Assembly: GCA_964544765.1 (NCBI GenBank)
Contig: CAZJDM010000059.1
Coordinates: 1 to 23,677 of the forward strand
Length of the DNA stretch: 23,677 nt
From: CAZJDM01 sp964544765
GTDB taxonomy: Bacteria > Bdellovibrionota_B > Oligoflexia > CAYFLR01
Direction of reading: 5' to 3'
The number at the start of each line of letters is the position of its first letter. The first letter of the stretch is position 1. The notes under the pieces are model-generated. The model made no database searches. It was given only the letters and a program-made list of their open reading frames with translations, and had not been told where the DNA came from. The position numbers and the translations under genes were made by a program. Below, piece after piece: positions 15,561 through 22,650 of the stretch.

Positions 15561-15806
15561 TTACAACTCCACATTTTCAATTTTGAAGATTTTTTTGACC
15601 GTATCTGAAGGACGGGCACCAACACCATACCAGTACTTAACTCTTTCTTCTTTTAGATTAATGGCAGAAGGATTTTTATTGGGATCATAGGTGCCTATTT
15701 TTTCCAAAATGCGGCCATCTCGGGCCTTACGACTATCAGCTACTACAATGTAATAAAAAGGCTTCTTTTTACTTCCCCATCTTTGTAATCTAAATTTTAC
15801 CGACAT
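15561..15806 (-). CDS. rpsP: 30S ribosomal protein S16
   Basis: S16 is a 30S assembly protein. The 81-residue sequence begins MSVKFRLQRWGSKKKPFYYIVVADSR and contains RDGRILEKIGTYDP and VKYWYGVGARPSDTV, all diagnostic. The start is the ATG at 15806, with GGGAGG four bases upstream; a TTG one codon earlier would fall too close to it. It is the first gene of the rpsP-rimM-trmD-rplS cluster and is preceded by a promoter and a leader hairpin. A KH-domain protein gene often found after rpsP is absent here. Confidence 0.98.
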   Translation of the reverse strand: MSVKFRLQRWGSKKKPFYYIVVADSRKARDGRILEKIGTYDPNKNPSAINLKEERVKYWYGVGARPSDTVKKIFKIENVEL

Positions 15807-15832
15807 CAAGCCTCCCTTAACAGCAAGTTATA

Positions 15833-15865
15833 CCGCACATCTGCCATAAAATACAGATGTGGCGG
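15833..15865 (-). promoter_or_regulatory. rpsP: Hairpin in the rpsP leader
   Basis: On the - strand CCGCCACATCTG pairs with CAGATGTGCGG: eleven base pairs with one bulged C around a 10-base loop. It lies between the predicted transcription start and the rpsP Shine-Dalgarno sequence. It could be an autoregulatory or stabilising element. I do not recognise it as a known ribosomal leader class. Confidence 0.5.
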
Positions 15866-15888
15866 GAAAAGTACCACAACATTTGATA

Positions 15889-15916
15889 CTTGTAAACAAA
15901 TTAGTTGTATTGTCAA
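15889..15916 (-). promoter_or_regulatory. Promoter of the rpsP operon
   Basis: On the - strand a perfect TTGACA (15916-15911) and TACAAG (15894-15889) are 16 bp apart. The start should lie near 15882, giving a leader of about 75 bases that includes the hairpin at 15833-15865. Confidence 0.6.
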
Positions 15917-16252
15917 CACTCTTGTTGCCTTGCCGCTAGTGGATTAAAGTATTTCCGCATATAAACTAAGATTTTTATATTTTTATAAACTCAAGACAAC
16001 CAAATAGCACTTGATAACTTACTTATATTTTAAATATTTTTATACTTGCATTTAGAATTAACAAATATTTTTAAATTTTACCTTGATATATAATCTAATT
16101 TCCTTTATACGTAGTTGCGAATGATGATTGGCTTTTTTGCCGCGTTATTTTTATATATTTAAGTTAATTTTTTTTAATAAAAATTAAACTACCATATGTA
16201 AATAAGTTAATTTTTACAAATATAAGCTAACAGAAATCAGGAGACAGGATTT
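15917..16252. other. AT-rich intergenic region upstream of the repeat lipoprotein gene
   Basis: These 336 bp lie between the divergent rpsP operon and the lipoprotein gene. No open frame with a start signal or RNA gene was seen. The 13-mer TAAGTTAATTTTT occurs at 16160-16172 and 16203-16215, 43 bp apart. AGGAGA at 16239-16244 is the ribosome binding site of the lipoprotein gene. TTGGCT at 16128 with TTATAT 17 bp later is a weak promoter candidate. Confidence 0.5.
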
Positions 16253-18448
16253 ATGAATTTGTCATATGAAATCATTATTTTAAAAAGTCTAGTTTTTAGA
16301 CTACTTTTGCTAATATTGACAATGCTATTTGTTTCTTCTTGTAGCTACGATAAGCAAAATGATAATAAGAATAATACACCTACTCCTATTATCGAAAAAT
16401 CAATTAAAGGCAATCCGGTAAGCTCACCTATTAAAGCAAATAACAGCCTTCCAATACCAACTACAAAAACTACTACTAAAGAACAAACTGTTGTTGTAAA
16501 GAAACCCACGGTACTATCTATAAAACCTCCAGTTAAAAATTTATTAGCAGATGAGCCTACGACAACCACTGATAATACTGTTCCTGCTATAACCTCTGAT
16601 GAAACTTTACCCTCTACTACCTCTGATGAAACTTTACCCTCTACTACCTCTGATGAAACTGTACCTGCTACTACCACTGATAATACTGTTCCTGCTATAA
16701 CCTCTGATGAAACTTTACCTGGTCCAACCACTAATGAAACTGTTTCTGCTATAACCTCTGATGAAACTTTACCTGTTCCAACCACTAATGAAACTGTTTC
16801 TGCTACAATTGAAGTACAAATTGATTCAGTTCCTTCAATAGCAAATTATATTTTCATACCTCATGGAGTAATTGAAAAAAGAGGAAATGATTTTATTGCC
16901 GTGCCCTCAGACAGTACTACCGTAACTGGTAGCTTTGGTTTCAAAAGAAGAGTACAACTTAACAACGACATTATTTACCGTTTAAAACGGCCTAATCGTC
17001 ATTTAAATAAACCAAGAACTCCTATAGGATGCTTTAAACCTCAAAATCTCAGTAATTCAAGAGAACTTATTCTGTCAAATCTTAAAAAAGATACAGATGA
17101 AGCTCCCATCTTTAAAGTGCTTTCCTGTGAAAAACTTGATGCAACTCGTTCAAAAATACCTGTCGTCATAATAGGTACTAATGTGGCTGGAATTACAGCC
17201 GCTGTTAGCTTACATGAAAAAGGTTATAGAAATATAACAATTTATGAAGAAAATGGGTATATAGGAGAAAGGTCATTTAAATACCAACATCTAGGGCAAA
17301 CCTATAATTTTGGGATCTTGAGGGTTCCCGACAATCCATCAATTACAACGCTAGCTAGAAAAGTTGGTTTTAAGTTGAGAAAAAAAAATAAAATCGACAA
17401 GCTTCCGCTTGTTTTTACTAAAGGTATAAATGATCAGACATCTTCTCTATCTCTAATGAAAGATTGTAAAAATTGTAATTTTTCTTCTATAAATTACGCC
17501 CTAGCTAGGTTCAATTTATGGAACCTTTCTTTTGATCATACAAATAATAACTCTCTGGAACCTGGTAGTACCGATTTTGTTGGAGATTTAAGCTTACCAA
17601 TATCCAAATACGCTGAAATTAATGGATTTCAGGCATATTTAAACTCAGAACCTTTAGTCCTAGCTATGGCTCTAAGGGGTTATGTAAATTTTAGAGAAAT
17701 GCCTGCTTTGTACGCTTTAAAGCTAATTGAGTCGTTTAACAACTCAATTACCACCACTGCCATAATTGATGACAACTTTGACCACTATCAAAAGTTATGG
17801 GAAGAAGTGGTGGAGAGTTACGGATTAAAAGTTAAATTAAACAGCCGAGTAACAAATATTTCAAGAAAAAGCACATCCGATGACGGCTTTGATATTTATG
17901 TAACAGCTAATGGTATTACTGAAGTTTATCATAAATTAATTGTGGCTACAGATCTTAAAACCAGCCTAGATTACCTCGATCATAGCTCTGAAGAATATGA
18001 TATTTTTACCAAAGTTCGTTATCATTATCGTACAGTTACTCTATTTTCCGCTAACAACCTCTTGTCGCACGCTTATTTATTAAAGCAGACTCTTACAAGA
18101 TCTAGTATCGGTCAACCTATAACAATATATCCAGATCCCCTTAGACGTCTTTTTGTATCGTACCAAGTTGCCAAAAAAGAACCGTCCTCACAAGATAACC
18201 TCCAGCTAATTAAAGCGCTTAAAAGTAGCGTGGACAGTCTGGTAGGTCATTTTAGGTATATTGTAGTTCAAAAACATTGGCGTTATTTTCCCCATTTTAC
18301 CTACCAAGATATTACAGAAGGTATATATAAACGCATCAGCCAACTCCAAGGACAACTATCAACTTACTACGTTGGGGGAGCTATGCAATTGAATACCGCT
18401 GAACACAACTCACGTTTTTCGAGATATCTTATAAATAAGCATTTTTAA
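16253..18448 (+). CDS. Lipoprotein with a Thr/Asp/Glu repeat stalk and an amine-oxidase-like FAD domain
   Basis: This 731-residue protein begins with a lipoprotein signal: hydrophobic LVFRLLLLILTMLF and lipobox VSSC, with C30 as the lipidated residue. Residues ~31-104 are Lys/Thr/Pro/Asn-rich, and 105-185 are nine tandem nonapeptides. Residues ~190-300 are not recognised. From ~303 a Rossmann-type flavoprotein domain follows (VVIIGTNVAGITAAVSLHEKGY, then an acidic residue in TIYEENGYIG), and the protein closes with YYVGGAMQLNTAEHNSRFSRYL, like flavin amine oxidases and protoporphyrinogen oxidase relatives. The usual GxGxxG is GTNVAG (G308, N310, G313), and the later GG(R/K) is GERS, so FAD binding may be weak or lost. 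The start has AGGAGA eight bases upstream. A surface or periplasmic role is inferred; the substrate is unknown. Confidence 0.75.
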   Translation: MNLSYEIIILKSLVFRLLLLILTMLFVSSCSYDKQNDNKNNTPTPIIEKSIKGNPVSSPIKANNSLPIPTTKTTTKEQTVVVKKPTVLSIKPPVKNLLADEPTTTTDNTVPAITSDETLPSTTSDETLPSTTSDETVPATTTDNTVPAITSDETLPGPTTNETVSAITSDETLPVPTTNETVSATIEVQIDSVPSIANYIFIPHGVIEKRGNDFIAVPSDSTTVTGSFGFKRRVQLNNDIIYRLKRPNRHLNKPRTPIGCFKPQNLSNSRELILSNLKKDTDEAPIFKVLSCEKLDATRSKIPVVIIGTNVAGITAAVSLHEKGYRNITIYEENGYIGERSFKYQHLGQTYNFGILRVPDNPSITTLARKVGFKLRKKNKIDKLPLVFTKGINDQTSSLSLMKDCKNCNFSSINYALARFNLWNLSFDHTNNNSLEPGSTDFVGDLSLPISKYAEINGFQAYLNSEPLVLAMALRGYVNFREMPALYALKLIESFNNSITTTAIIDDNFDHYQKLWEEVVESYGLKVKLNSRVTNISRKSTSDDGFDIYVTANGITEVYHKLIVATDLKTSLDYLDHSSEEYDIFTKVRYHYRTVTLFSANNLLSHAYLLKQTLTRSSIGQPITIYPDPLRRLFVSYQVAKKEPSSQDNLQLIKALKSSVDSLVGHFRYIVVQKHWRYFPHFTYQDITEGIYKRISQLQGQLSTYYVGGAMQLNTAEHNSRFSRYLINKHF
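16565..16807 (+). repeat. Nine 27-bp tandem repeats (nonapeptide TSDETLPST family)
   Basis: Exactly nine in-frame 27-bp units encode nonapeptides of the types TSDETLPST, TTDNTVPAI, TSDETVPAT, TSDETLPGP and TTNETVSAI. Units 2 and 3 are identical in protein, and later pairs alternate, which shows larger blocks were also duplicated. The product is a Thr-rich acidic linker. The array keeps the frame in any copy number. Confidence 0.95.
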
Positions 18449-18507
18449 TTAACTCACCAAGTTATTTTGGTTAACTTGAATCTATTACAACACACTCTTT
18501 ATGTTGG

Positions 18508-18878
18508 TTAATCTGTACAAGGCTGAGTTGAAACATTATGATCACGACTTATCTCATCATCTCCATCACCAATTTCCAAACTAGAGGTGGCTTTTGTTAT
18601 AGGTAAGGCATTTCCTGATCTAAATTTACTTCTGGAACTAGGGGTATTGAAACCGTAATTTTTATCACTAAAATTCCCGCTTAACTCACTAATATCAACC
18701 ATACCACAACTTGAACCTGGCCCACTAGCAATATTGTCCCTGCGCTGATTGCTTAGAATCTGTTGACGTCTTACTCTGGGAGGAATCTTCCTTGTCTGAA
18801 CTACCTTTTATAAGAACATCCTCACACCCATATGAAAATAATATAATAATTAGGAAGGATCGAAAAAAAATTGTCCAT
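18508..18878 (-). pseudogene. Small lipoprotein gene apparently broken by two frameshifts
   Basis: Three successive - strand frames, each shifted by one base, join into a plausible lipoprotein. From ATG 18878 the frame reads MDNFF into a run of eight T (18870-18863). Removing one T continues as RSFLIIILFSYGC, a lipoprotein signal with the lipobox Cys codon at 18826-18824, then EDVLIKGSSDKEDSS to a TAG at 18727. Skipping one further base between about 18807 and 18727 enters a frame open for 100 codons (18807-18508), through ILSNQRRDNIASGPGSSCGMVD to TAA. The reconstructed product is about 120 residues, hydrophilic and Ser-rich. A promoter-like TTGTGC (18916-18911), 17 bp, TATAAT (18893-18888) lies upstream, but there is no Shine-Dalgarno sequence. 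Sequencing error, polymerase slippage or true decay would all fit. No family recognised. Confidence 0.45.
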
Positions 18879-18943
18879 GATCATTTAATTATAATAATTT
18901 ATAATTGACAGCACAAGTCGACTGTTTGAGGTTTGTTGTAAAT

Positions 18944-19528
18944 TTACCCAACAACCCCAAATAGGACAGAAACCAGGAGAATGGCTAATACTGTATTTCT
19001 TTCAGATCTGATAGCATCCCTAATAGATTTTTTATTTTGAGTAAAATATCCCAAATTAGGTGGTAACAGTTCTCTAAACCCACTACGAGGAACCCATCTA
19101 GGAATTTTAAAACAATAATTTATGTAGGTATCTCCAAAGGTTTTCAATAAATTAGCTTCTTCCCATATAACTATTGGATAATATTGAATAAAGAAAAGGA
19201 TAATATAAAAAGGAACAAACCAGTAAACCCCCGTCAGAAATACTACTCCCAAAGCAATAAAAAAGTTCCCTATGTATAAAGGGTTTCTCGATACACCAAA
19301 AGGTCCTGATTCAACCAATTGGGCCCCAAGAGAATGCTTTCTAGTCCTGGATACCGCTCCAATATGAACCACACCATTAAAACGAATCATTTCTCCTAGT
19401 AATACTAGACATACACCTACAAAAAATGAAAACCAGGAAAATTGAGCCTTAAAAAGCAAAAAAACTAATATAGGAATAGGAGTATAATCCCTATATTTAA
19501 AGATCCACTCCCCAAATCGTTTTATCAT
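18944..19528 (-). CDS. Isoprenylcysteine carboxyl methyltransferase family membrane protein
   Basis: This 194-residue protein has several membrane helices (about 17-47, 83-100 and 102-121). It carries the signature of the ICMT/PEMT family: LVESGPFGVSRNPLYIGNFF (71-90), then the SAM-binding region WEEANLLKTFGDTYINYCFKIPRWVP (122-147), where E123-E124 and the RWVP end are conserved. Eukaryotic relatives methylate prenylated cysteine or phosphatidylethanolamine; bacterial substrates are mostly unknown, so phospholipid or isoprenoid methylation is a guess. GGGAG lies about ten bases before the ATG. It lies downstream of the RdgC-like gene, separated by 157 bp containing an inverted-repeat cluster, and need not share its transcript. 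Confidence 0.82.
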   Translation of the reverse strand: MIKRFGEWIFKYRDYTPIPILVFLLFKAQFSWFSFFVGVCLVLLGEMIRFNGVVHIGAVSRTRKHSLGAQLVESGPFGVSRNPLYIGNFFIALGVVFLTGVYWFVPFYIILFFIQYYPIVIWEEANLLKTFGDTYINYCFKIPRWVPRSGFRELLPPNLGYFTQNKKSIRDAIRSERNTVLAILLVSVLFGVVG

Positions 19529-19614
19529 TATCTTTATTCTCCCTTAATTTAAAGTACAACCCCCAGACAGACTCTGTCCATCCCACTTCTGGAATTTCCA
19601 TGGGTCACAGCCTA

Positions 19615-19683
19615 CAGTTATCAGTTTTCAGATCTCAGCTAAAGTAATTTTTCTGATAACTGAGGGCAGACAACTGAAAACAG
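19615..19683. repeat. Inverted and iterated CAGTTATCAG-type repeat cluster
   Basis: CAGTTATCAG (19615-19624) is the exact reverse complement of CTGATAACTG (19653-19662). An overlapping CAGTTTTCAG (19622-19631) is matched at 9 of 10 positions by the reverse complement of CTGAAAACAG (19674-19683). Such degenerate words are common in dispersed intergenic repeats. In RNA the segment could fold as a hairpin after the RdgC-like gene. Confidence 0.55.
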
Positions 19684-19685
19684 AC

Positions 19686-20330
19686 CTACACCCAATTCAC
19701 TTGTTCTATATTTCTAACTCTTTCTATGTTTTCCGATATCATTTCACTATTAAATGGCCCTTGATGATCAGAATTCAAAAGTCCCTCAATTAGAGGTTGA
19801 GAGCTACAAGTATAAGGAGTTAAGGCACAAGGAAAAGTACTCTTAAAATATTCTTCGAAAATTTTAAAAGCGTTATTACTAGAAGAAAAAAAGAACAATT
19901 CTCCGGTGTTTAGATTTAAACAACTTTCGATCAGCCTAATACTGGGTAAGATACCCTTCATCAAATCAGAAACCACCTTACGTCTCAATAAATCACGTTC
20001 CTTTTTACTAATCTGTTCCTTATCTCTTTCCAATAAATACTTAGTTATTTCATTATTTAAAGCCGCCTTTAAAAGCAAAGAAGGTATCTTTTTTTGATCA
20101 ATTCTTAATGAAAGCAATAAATAACCGTCTAAATAAATATCGGTCTTATCAAAACCAACATCCAACAGATTCTTGGGATTTACCCACCCCTTTTTAAGAG
20201 TTTCATCACGTTCCATACCTGAAAAACAATATCTTTTTAAGCTCTGTATGACTTGATCACTGTCTTCAAATGATTTCACTGGATCAACCCAAAATCGACG
20301 GTAAGTCATCGCTCCCGAAAAAAAACCCAT
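19686..20330 (-). CDS. RdgC-like recombination-associated protein
   Basis: From ATG 20330 this is a 214-residue protein similar to RdgC, a DNA-binding ring protein that restrains RecA. The match to the E. coli RdgC core is clear by eye: GWVNP, then LLLSLRIDQKKIPSLLLKAAL, SKKERDLLRRKVVSDLMKGILP and LNLNTGELFFFSSSNNAFKIF follow the same order as in E. coli (KILPSPVIKQALE, KKTEKDSLKDEVLHSLLP, VNGLIMVDCASAKKAE). It is shorter than the ~300-residue E. coli protein, as in delta-proteobacterial relatives that start MGF/L-SG. I rejected the longer frame to 20402 because AGGAGG lies four bases before ATG 20330. Its function in this organism is inferred from the family only. Confidence 0.8.
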   Translation of the reverse strand: MGFFSGAMTYRRFWVDPVKSFEDSDQVIQSLKRYCFSGMERDETLKKGWVNPKNLLDVGFDKTDIYLDGYLLLSLRIDQKKIPSLLLKAALNNEITKYLLERDKEQISKKERDLLRRKVVSDLMKGILPSIRLIESCLNLNTGELFFFSSSNNAFKIFEEYFKSTFPCALTPYTCSSQPLIEGLLNSDHQGPFNSEMISENIERVRNIEQVNWV

Positions 20331-20352
20331 TCTACCTCCTGTTTTTTTTGCT

Positions 20353-20380
20353 CTTTTAATTAAAGTCCCATCAATTTCAA
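20353..20380 (-). promoter_or_regulatory. Possible promoter of the RdgC-like gene
   Basis: On the - strand TTGAAA (20380-20375) and TAAAAG (20358-20353) are 16 bp apart and would give a short leader ending at AGGAGG before ATG 20330. The sites lie inside the longer open frame, which supports the shorter start. Confidence 0.4.
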
Positions 20381-20423
20381 CCGAAAAAGAAATATTGAAC
20401 ATTTAATGTAATTACTTTTACCT

Positions 20424-20735
20424 ATGAATAAAACTAATAGCAACACCAATAATACAGAATTTAATATCTATAAAGATATAGCTAAGGATTTACTCAATCC
20501 TATTAATGAAGATGTAGATGTTATTACCAAAAAACATCTTTACTTGAGTAAGTTAATTTACCTTGAACATTTACATAAACGAGTTTTCAAAGAATTAAAT
20601 ACCAATCCTCAAAATACCCTCTTTAAAACTGACGATATTTGCCTAATCCTTAAAGCCATCAAAAAAAACAAACATTTCATTAAAACGCTTTATACCGAAA
20701 GTCTACATAATTCTCTTTCAAAAATAAGAAGTTAG
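20424..20735 (+). CDS. Small hypothetical protein
   Basis: I do not recognise this 103-residue protein. It is rich in Lys, Asn, Leu and Ile, has no signal peptide or membrane segment, and is probably mostly helical (KKHLYLSKLIYLEHLHKRVFKEL at ~36-58 and a Leu/Lys-rich second half). A stop codon lies just upstream in frame, so the ATG at 20424 is the only reasonable start, but no Shine-Dalgarno sequence precedes it. It is divergent from the RdgC-like gene and 110 bp before the motor cluster. Directly after its stop lies the palindrome GGTTGATTCAACC (20735-20747). It could be a cytoplasmic partner of the motor genes, but only position suggests that. Confidence 0.5.
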   Translation: MNKTNSNTNNTEFNIYKDIAKDLLNPINEDVDVITKKHLYLSKLIYLEHLHKRVFKELNTNPQNTLFKTDDICLILKAIKKNKHFIKTLYTESLHNSLSKIRS

Positions 20736-20845
20736 GTTGATTCAACCATCAATTCCCTATATAATAACTGTAATCATAGAAATATTGCTAAGTTATTATT
20801 GTTTATAGAGCATAATAAAATCAACTTTATAGGGGATTGACAACT

Positions 20846-21667
20846 ATGTGGCACGAATTCAAAATACTTTTACATCATAATGACCCAATTACTTACATAT
20901 TAATCGTTCTTTCACTTCTAGCTTTTATATTCATCCTCGAACGTAGTTTCATTTTAACTCTTATTTATAATATCAATGCTAAAACTTTTATGTCCAACTT
21001 GTTAAATATTGTTACCGCTGCTGATTATGACCGAGCAATGATATTCTGCAAAAAAACATCTAAACATGGAATTCCAAATATCATGGAAAAAGCCATACTG
21101 GCTTACGTCTCTGATCCTAGCTCTTTTAAAGGAAAACTAGAAGAAGGAGCCCTAGATTTTATCCCTAAAGTTGAAGTAAGAATAAGACTCATTGCTACTT
21201 TGGCAAACACTTTACTAATGATAGGACTAGCTGGTACAGCTATTGGTATCTGGGAAATTTTTCATGAAGGAAATCTACTAGAAGGAACACTTAAGCAAGA
21301 AATTGTCAATGGAGGATTATCGAGAAGTCTAACATCTACTATATTTGCTCTAATCACTACCGCCATAATTTTATTTTTTCATACCTTGCTTAAAAGTTCC
21401 GCCATAAAGATCGTAGACGCGGTTGAATCTTCGGTAGTAAAGATTACCAACCTTTTAGCTCCGACCATAGCTCCCGCTGTTCCTGTTATGGCAGCAAGTC
21501 AAACTTCAGCAGCAGAACAAGAGGAAGATTCTGAAGATGACGAAGATGAAGATAGTGATGATACAGATACAGGAACCGAAGATGTAGGAAATGTTGAGGA
21601 TCTAGTCGAAGATAGTTCTACTGACGAGGAAACTTATGATATTAAAGATGAGGAAGAAATCATTTAA
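20846..21667 (+). CDS. MotA/TolQ/ExbB-family proton channel protein with an acidic C-terminal tail
   Basis: From ATG 20846 (AGGGGA at 20831-20836; a TTG at 20837 is too close to it) this is a 273-residue inner-membrane protein. It has three helices (~15-33, 114-136, 163-182), the usual TolQ layout with a cytoplasmic loop after the first. Helix 2 carries GLAGTAIG (127-134), the conserved GxxGTxxG. Helix 3 is STIFALITTAIILFF. In ExbB, TolQ and AglR, five such subunits surround a dimer of ExbD/TolR and convert proton flow into motion. Residues ~224-273 form an unusual tail, mostly Asp and Glu. The two ExbD-like genes follow with overlaps, and a TonB/AgmX-like gene comes after them. The set resembles myxobacterial AglRQS more than Tol-Pal. 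Confidence 0.87.
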   Translation: MWHEFKILLHHNDPITYILIVLSLLAFIFILERSFILTLIYNINAKTFMSNLLNIVTAADYDRAMIFCKKTSKHGIPNIMEKAILAYVSDPSSFKGKLEEGALDFIPKVEVRIRLIATLANTLLMIGLAGTAIGIWEIFHEGNLLEGTLKQEIVNGGLSRSLTSTIFALITTAIILFFHTLLKSSAIKIVDAVESSVVKITNLLAPTIAPAVPVMAASQTSAAEQEEDSEDDEDEDSDDTDTGTEDVGNVEDLVEDSSTDEETYDIKDEEEII

Positions 21668-22157
21668 ACATAATCTATCCAGCATTAACTGGCAAACCAG
21701 ATCCTTATTGATGGCCCATTTATTTGCTTTATTGTTTATTGTTATTTGGATGCAAAACTATACCGAAACTCCTAAAGGATTGCCTTTTCACGTTCCAATA
21801 ATTACCGATACCCCGACACCAAAGAGTCCTTCAAATGTTAATATAAAGACTCCAGTATTGATTTATGGAGAAGACAGAATTGTCATTAGTTCCTTGTCTT
21901 CTATTCATAAAGGAAATATAAAATTATCTCGATATCCGATTATTAATACCCAAAAATTTGACAAGCAAAAAATACTTGATATTTTTAAATTAGTAAAAAA
22001 AGACTCCGGTAGCAATGTTCTGATTTTTATTACTTATAATGAAACTCCGTTTAATAAGGTATCTTCTCTTCTATCCATTCTATATGGATATACTGATGAT
22101 AAAGGCCATTATACAGATTTGTTCCCTAAAATTATTATGGGAGGAGAACTTATTTGA
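21636..22157 (+). CDS. ExbD/TolR-like protein 1 (no acidic residue in the membrane helix)
   Basis: This 173-residue protein has a basic cytoplasmic N terminus, one membrane helix (~24-42: LLMAHLFALLFIVIWMQNY) and a periplasmic domain that ends with FITYNETPFNKVSSLLSIL and FPKIIMGGELI, an order like ExbD/TolR (strand, helix, strand). Unlike ExbD D25, TolR D23 or MotB D32, there is no Asp or Glu in or just before the helix, so this copy should not carry protons. It overlaps the channel gene by 32 bp. ATG 21636 has GAGGA five bases upstream; ATG 21648 is an alternative. Its stop overlaps the next start as TTGA. It is likely a structural partner in a mixed ExbD dimer. Similarity is weak, so the call rests strongly on layout. 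Confidence 0.68.
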   Translation: MILKMRKKSFKHNLSSINWQTRSLLMAHLFALLFIVIWMQNYTETPKGLPFHVPIITDTPTPKSPSNVNIKTPVLIYGEDRIVISSLSSIHKGNIKLSRYPIINTQKFDKQKILDIFKLVKKDSGSNVLIFITYNETPFNKVSSLLSILYGYTDDKGHYTDLFPKIIMGGELI

Positions 22158-22645
22158 GACAGAATTTGAGACTCACAGAAAAATGTCAAATTATAAAATA
22201 TCGCATCGAAAATTCTTATATCGATTCTTTGTTACCCGTCTTGTGGCTCATTATTATAGGTTGCATCCTAACTATCAAATTTAGTCTAAACATTTTACCA
22301 TGGAGCAATTTCAATCAACCATTTGCCTCTTCAGAGTTCAATGTCCCAACCGACTCGGGTATCTGGATAGAAATAAACGATAAGCATATTCAATTTGCTA
22401 ATCAGGAACCGTATCCAATCGATTACTCTTCACCTAATCAACTGGATGATCACATATCTCAAACATTACGGTCAATTCATGCTCAATATATTTACCAAAC
22501 ATTGAACTCGATTAAAGTTGATAAAAATGCCCTCAAAATAATTTTAAAAGTTGAATCAAATACTCAGTTTTACATTGTAAGAAAGGTTATCCAATTAGCG
22601 GCCCAAAGAGGCTATACTAGATTTGAATTTGCAACGTTAAATTAA
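22154..22645 (+). CDS. ExbD/TolR-like protein 2 (with membrane Asp)
   Basis: This 163-residue protein has a short cytoplasmic part, a helix at ~25-45 preceded by D24 in SYIDSLLPVLWLIIIGCILTI, and a periplasmic domain ending with ALKIILKVESNTQFYIVRKVIQLAAQRGYTRFEFATLN, the typical ExbD/TolR close (strand, helix, G-Y/F strand). D24 aligns with the essential proton-carrying Asp of ExbD and TolR. The start is a TTG that overlaps the previous stop by 4 bp, with GGGAGGAG seven bases upstream, so translation is coupled. It follows an ExbD-like protein lacking this Asp and precedes the TonB/AgmX-like gene by 5 bp. Confidence 0.78.
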   Translation: MRQNLRLTEKCQIIKYRIENSYIDSLLPVLWLIIIGCILTIKFSLNILPWSNFNQPFASSEFNVPTDSGIWIEINDKHIQFANQEPYPIDYSSPNQLDDHISQTLRSIHAQYIYQTLNSIKVDKNALKIILKVESNTQFYIVRKVIQLAAQRGYTRFEFATLN

Positions 22646-22650
22646 ATATT

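Noticed and set aside
16089..16094. TATAAT in the intergenic region as a promoter for the lipoprotein gene
   Set aside because: No -35-like hexamer lies 15-19 bp upstream, and such words are expected by chance in DNA this rich in A and T.
16345..16785. 146-codon frame antisense to the repeat lipoprotein
   Set aside because: Its Val/Ser repeats are the reverse complement of the 27-bp array. It has no independent start signal, and the + strand lipoprotein is clearly the real gene.
16565..16807. Tandem array as a CRISPR
   Set aside because: The units are contiguous, without spacers, in frame, and part of a lipoprotein gene. No cas gene is present.
18458..18478. CAAGTTA/TAACTTG hairpin after the repeat lipoprotein gene as a terminator
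   Set aside because: The stem is 7 bp and AT-rich, with no T-run on either side, so it is too weak to call.
20331..20402. Upstream extension of the RdgC-like frame (24 codons)
   Set aside because: A strong AGGAGG lies just before ATG 20330, and the family starts MGF/L-SG. The extension also contains the probable promoter.
22039..22284. 81-codon frame overlapping both ExbD-like genes
   Set aside because: It is a shadow frame. The two ExbD-like genes have ribosome binding sites, membrane helices and a TTGA overlap.
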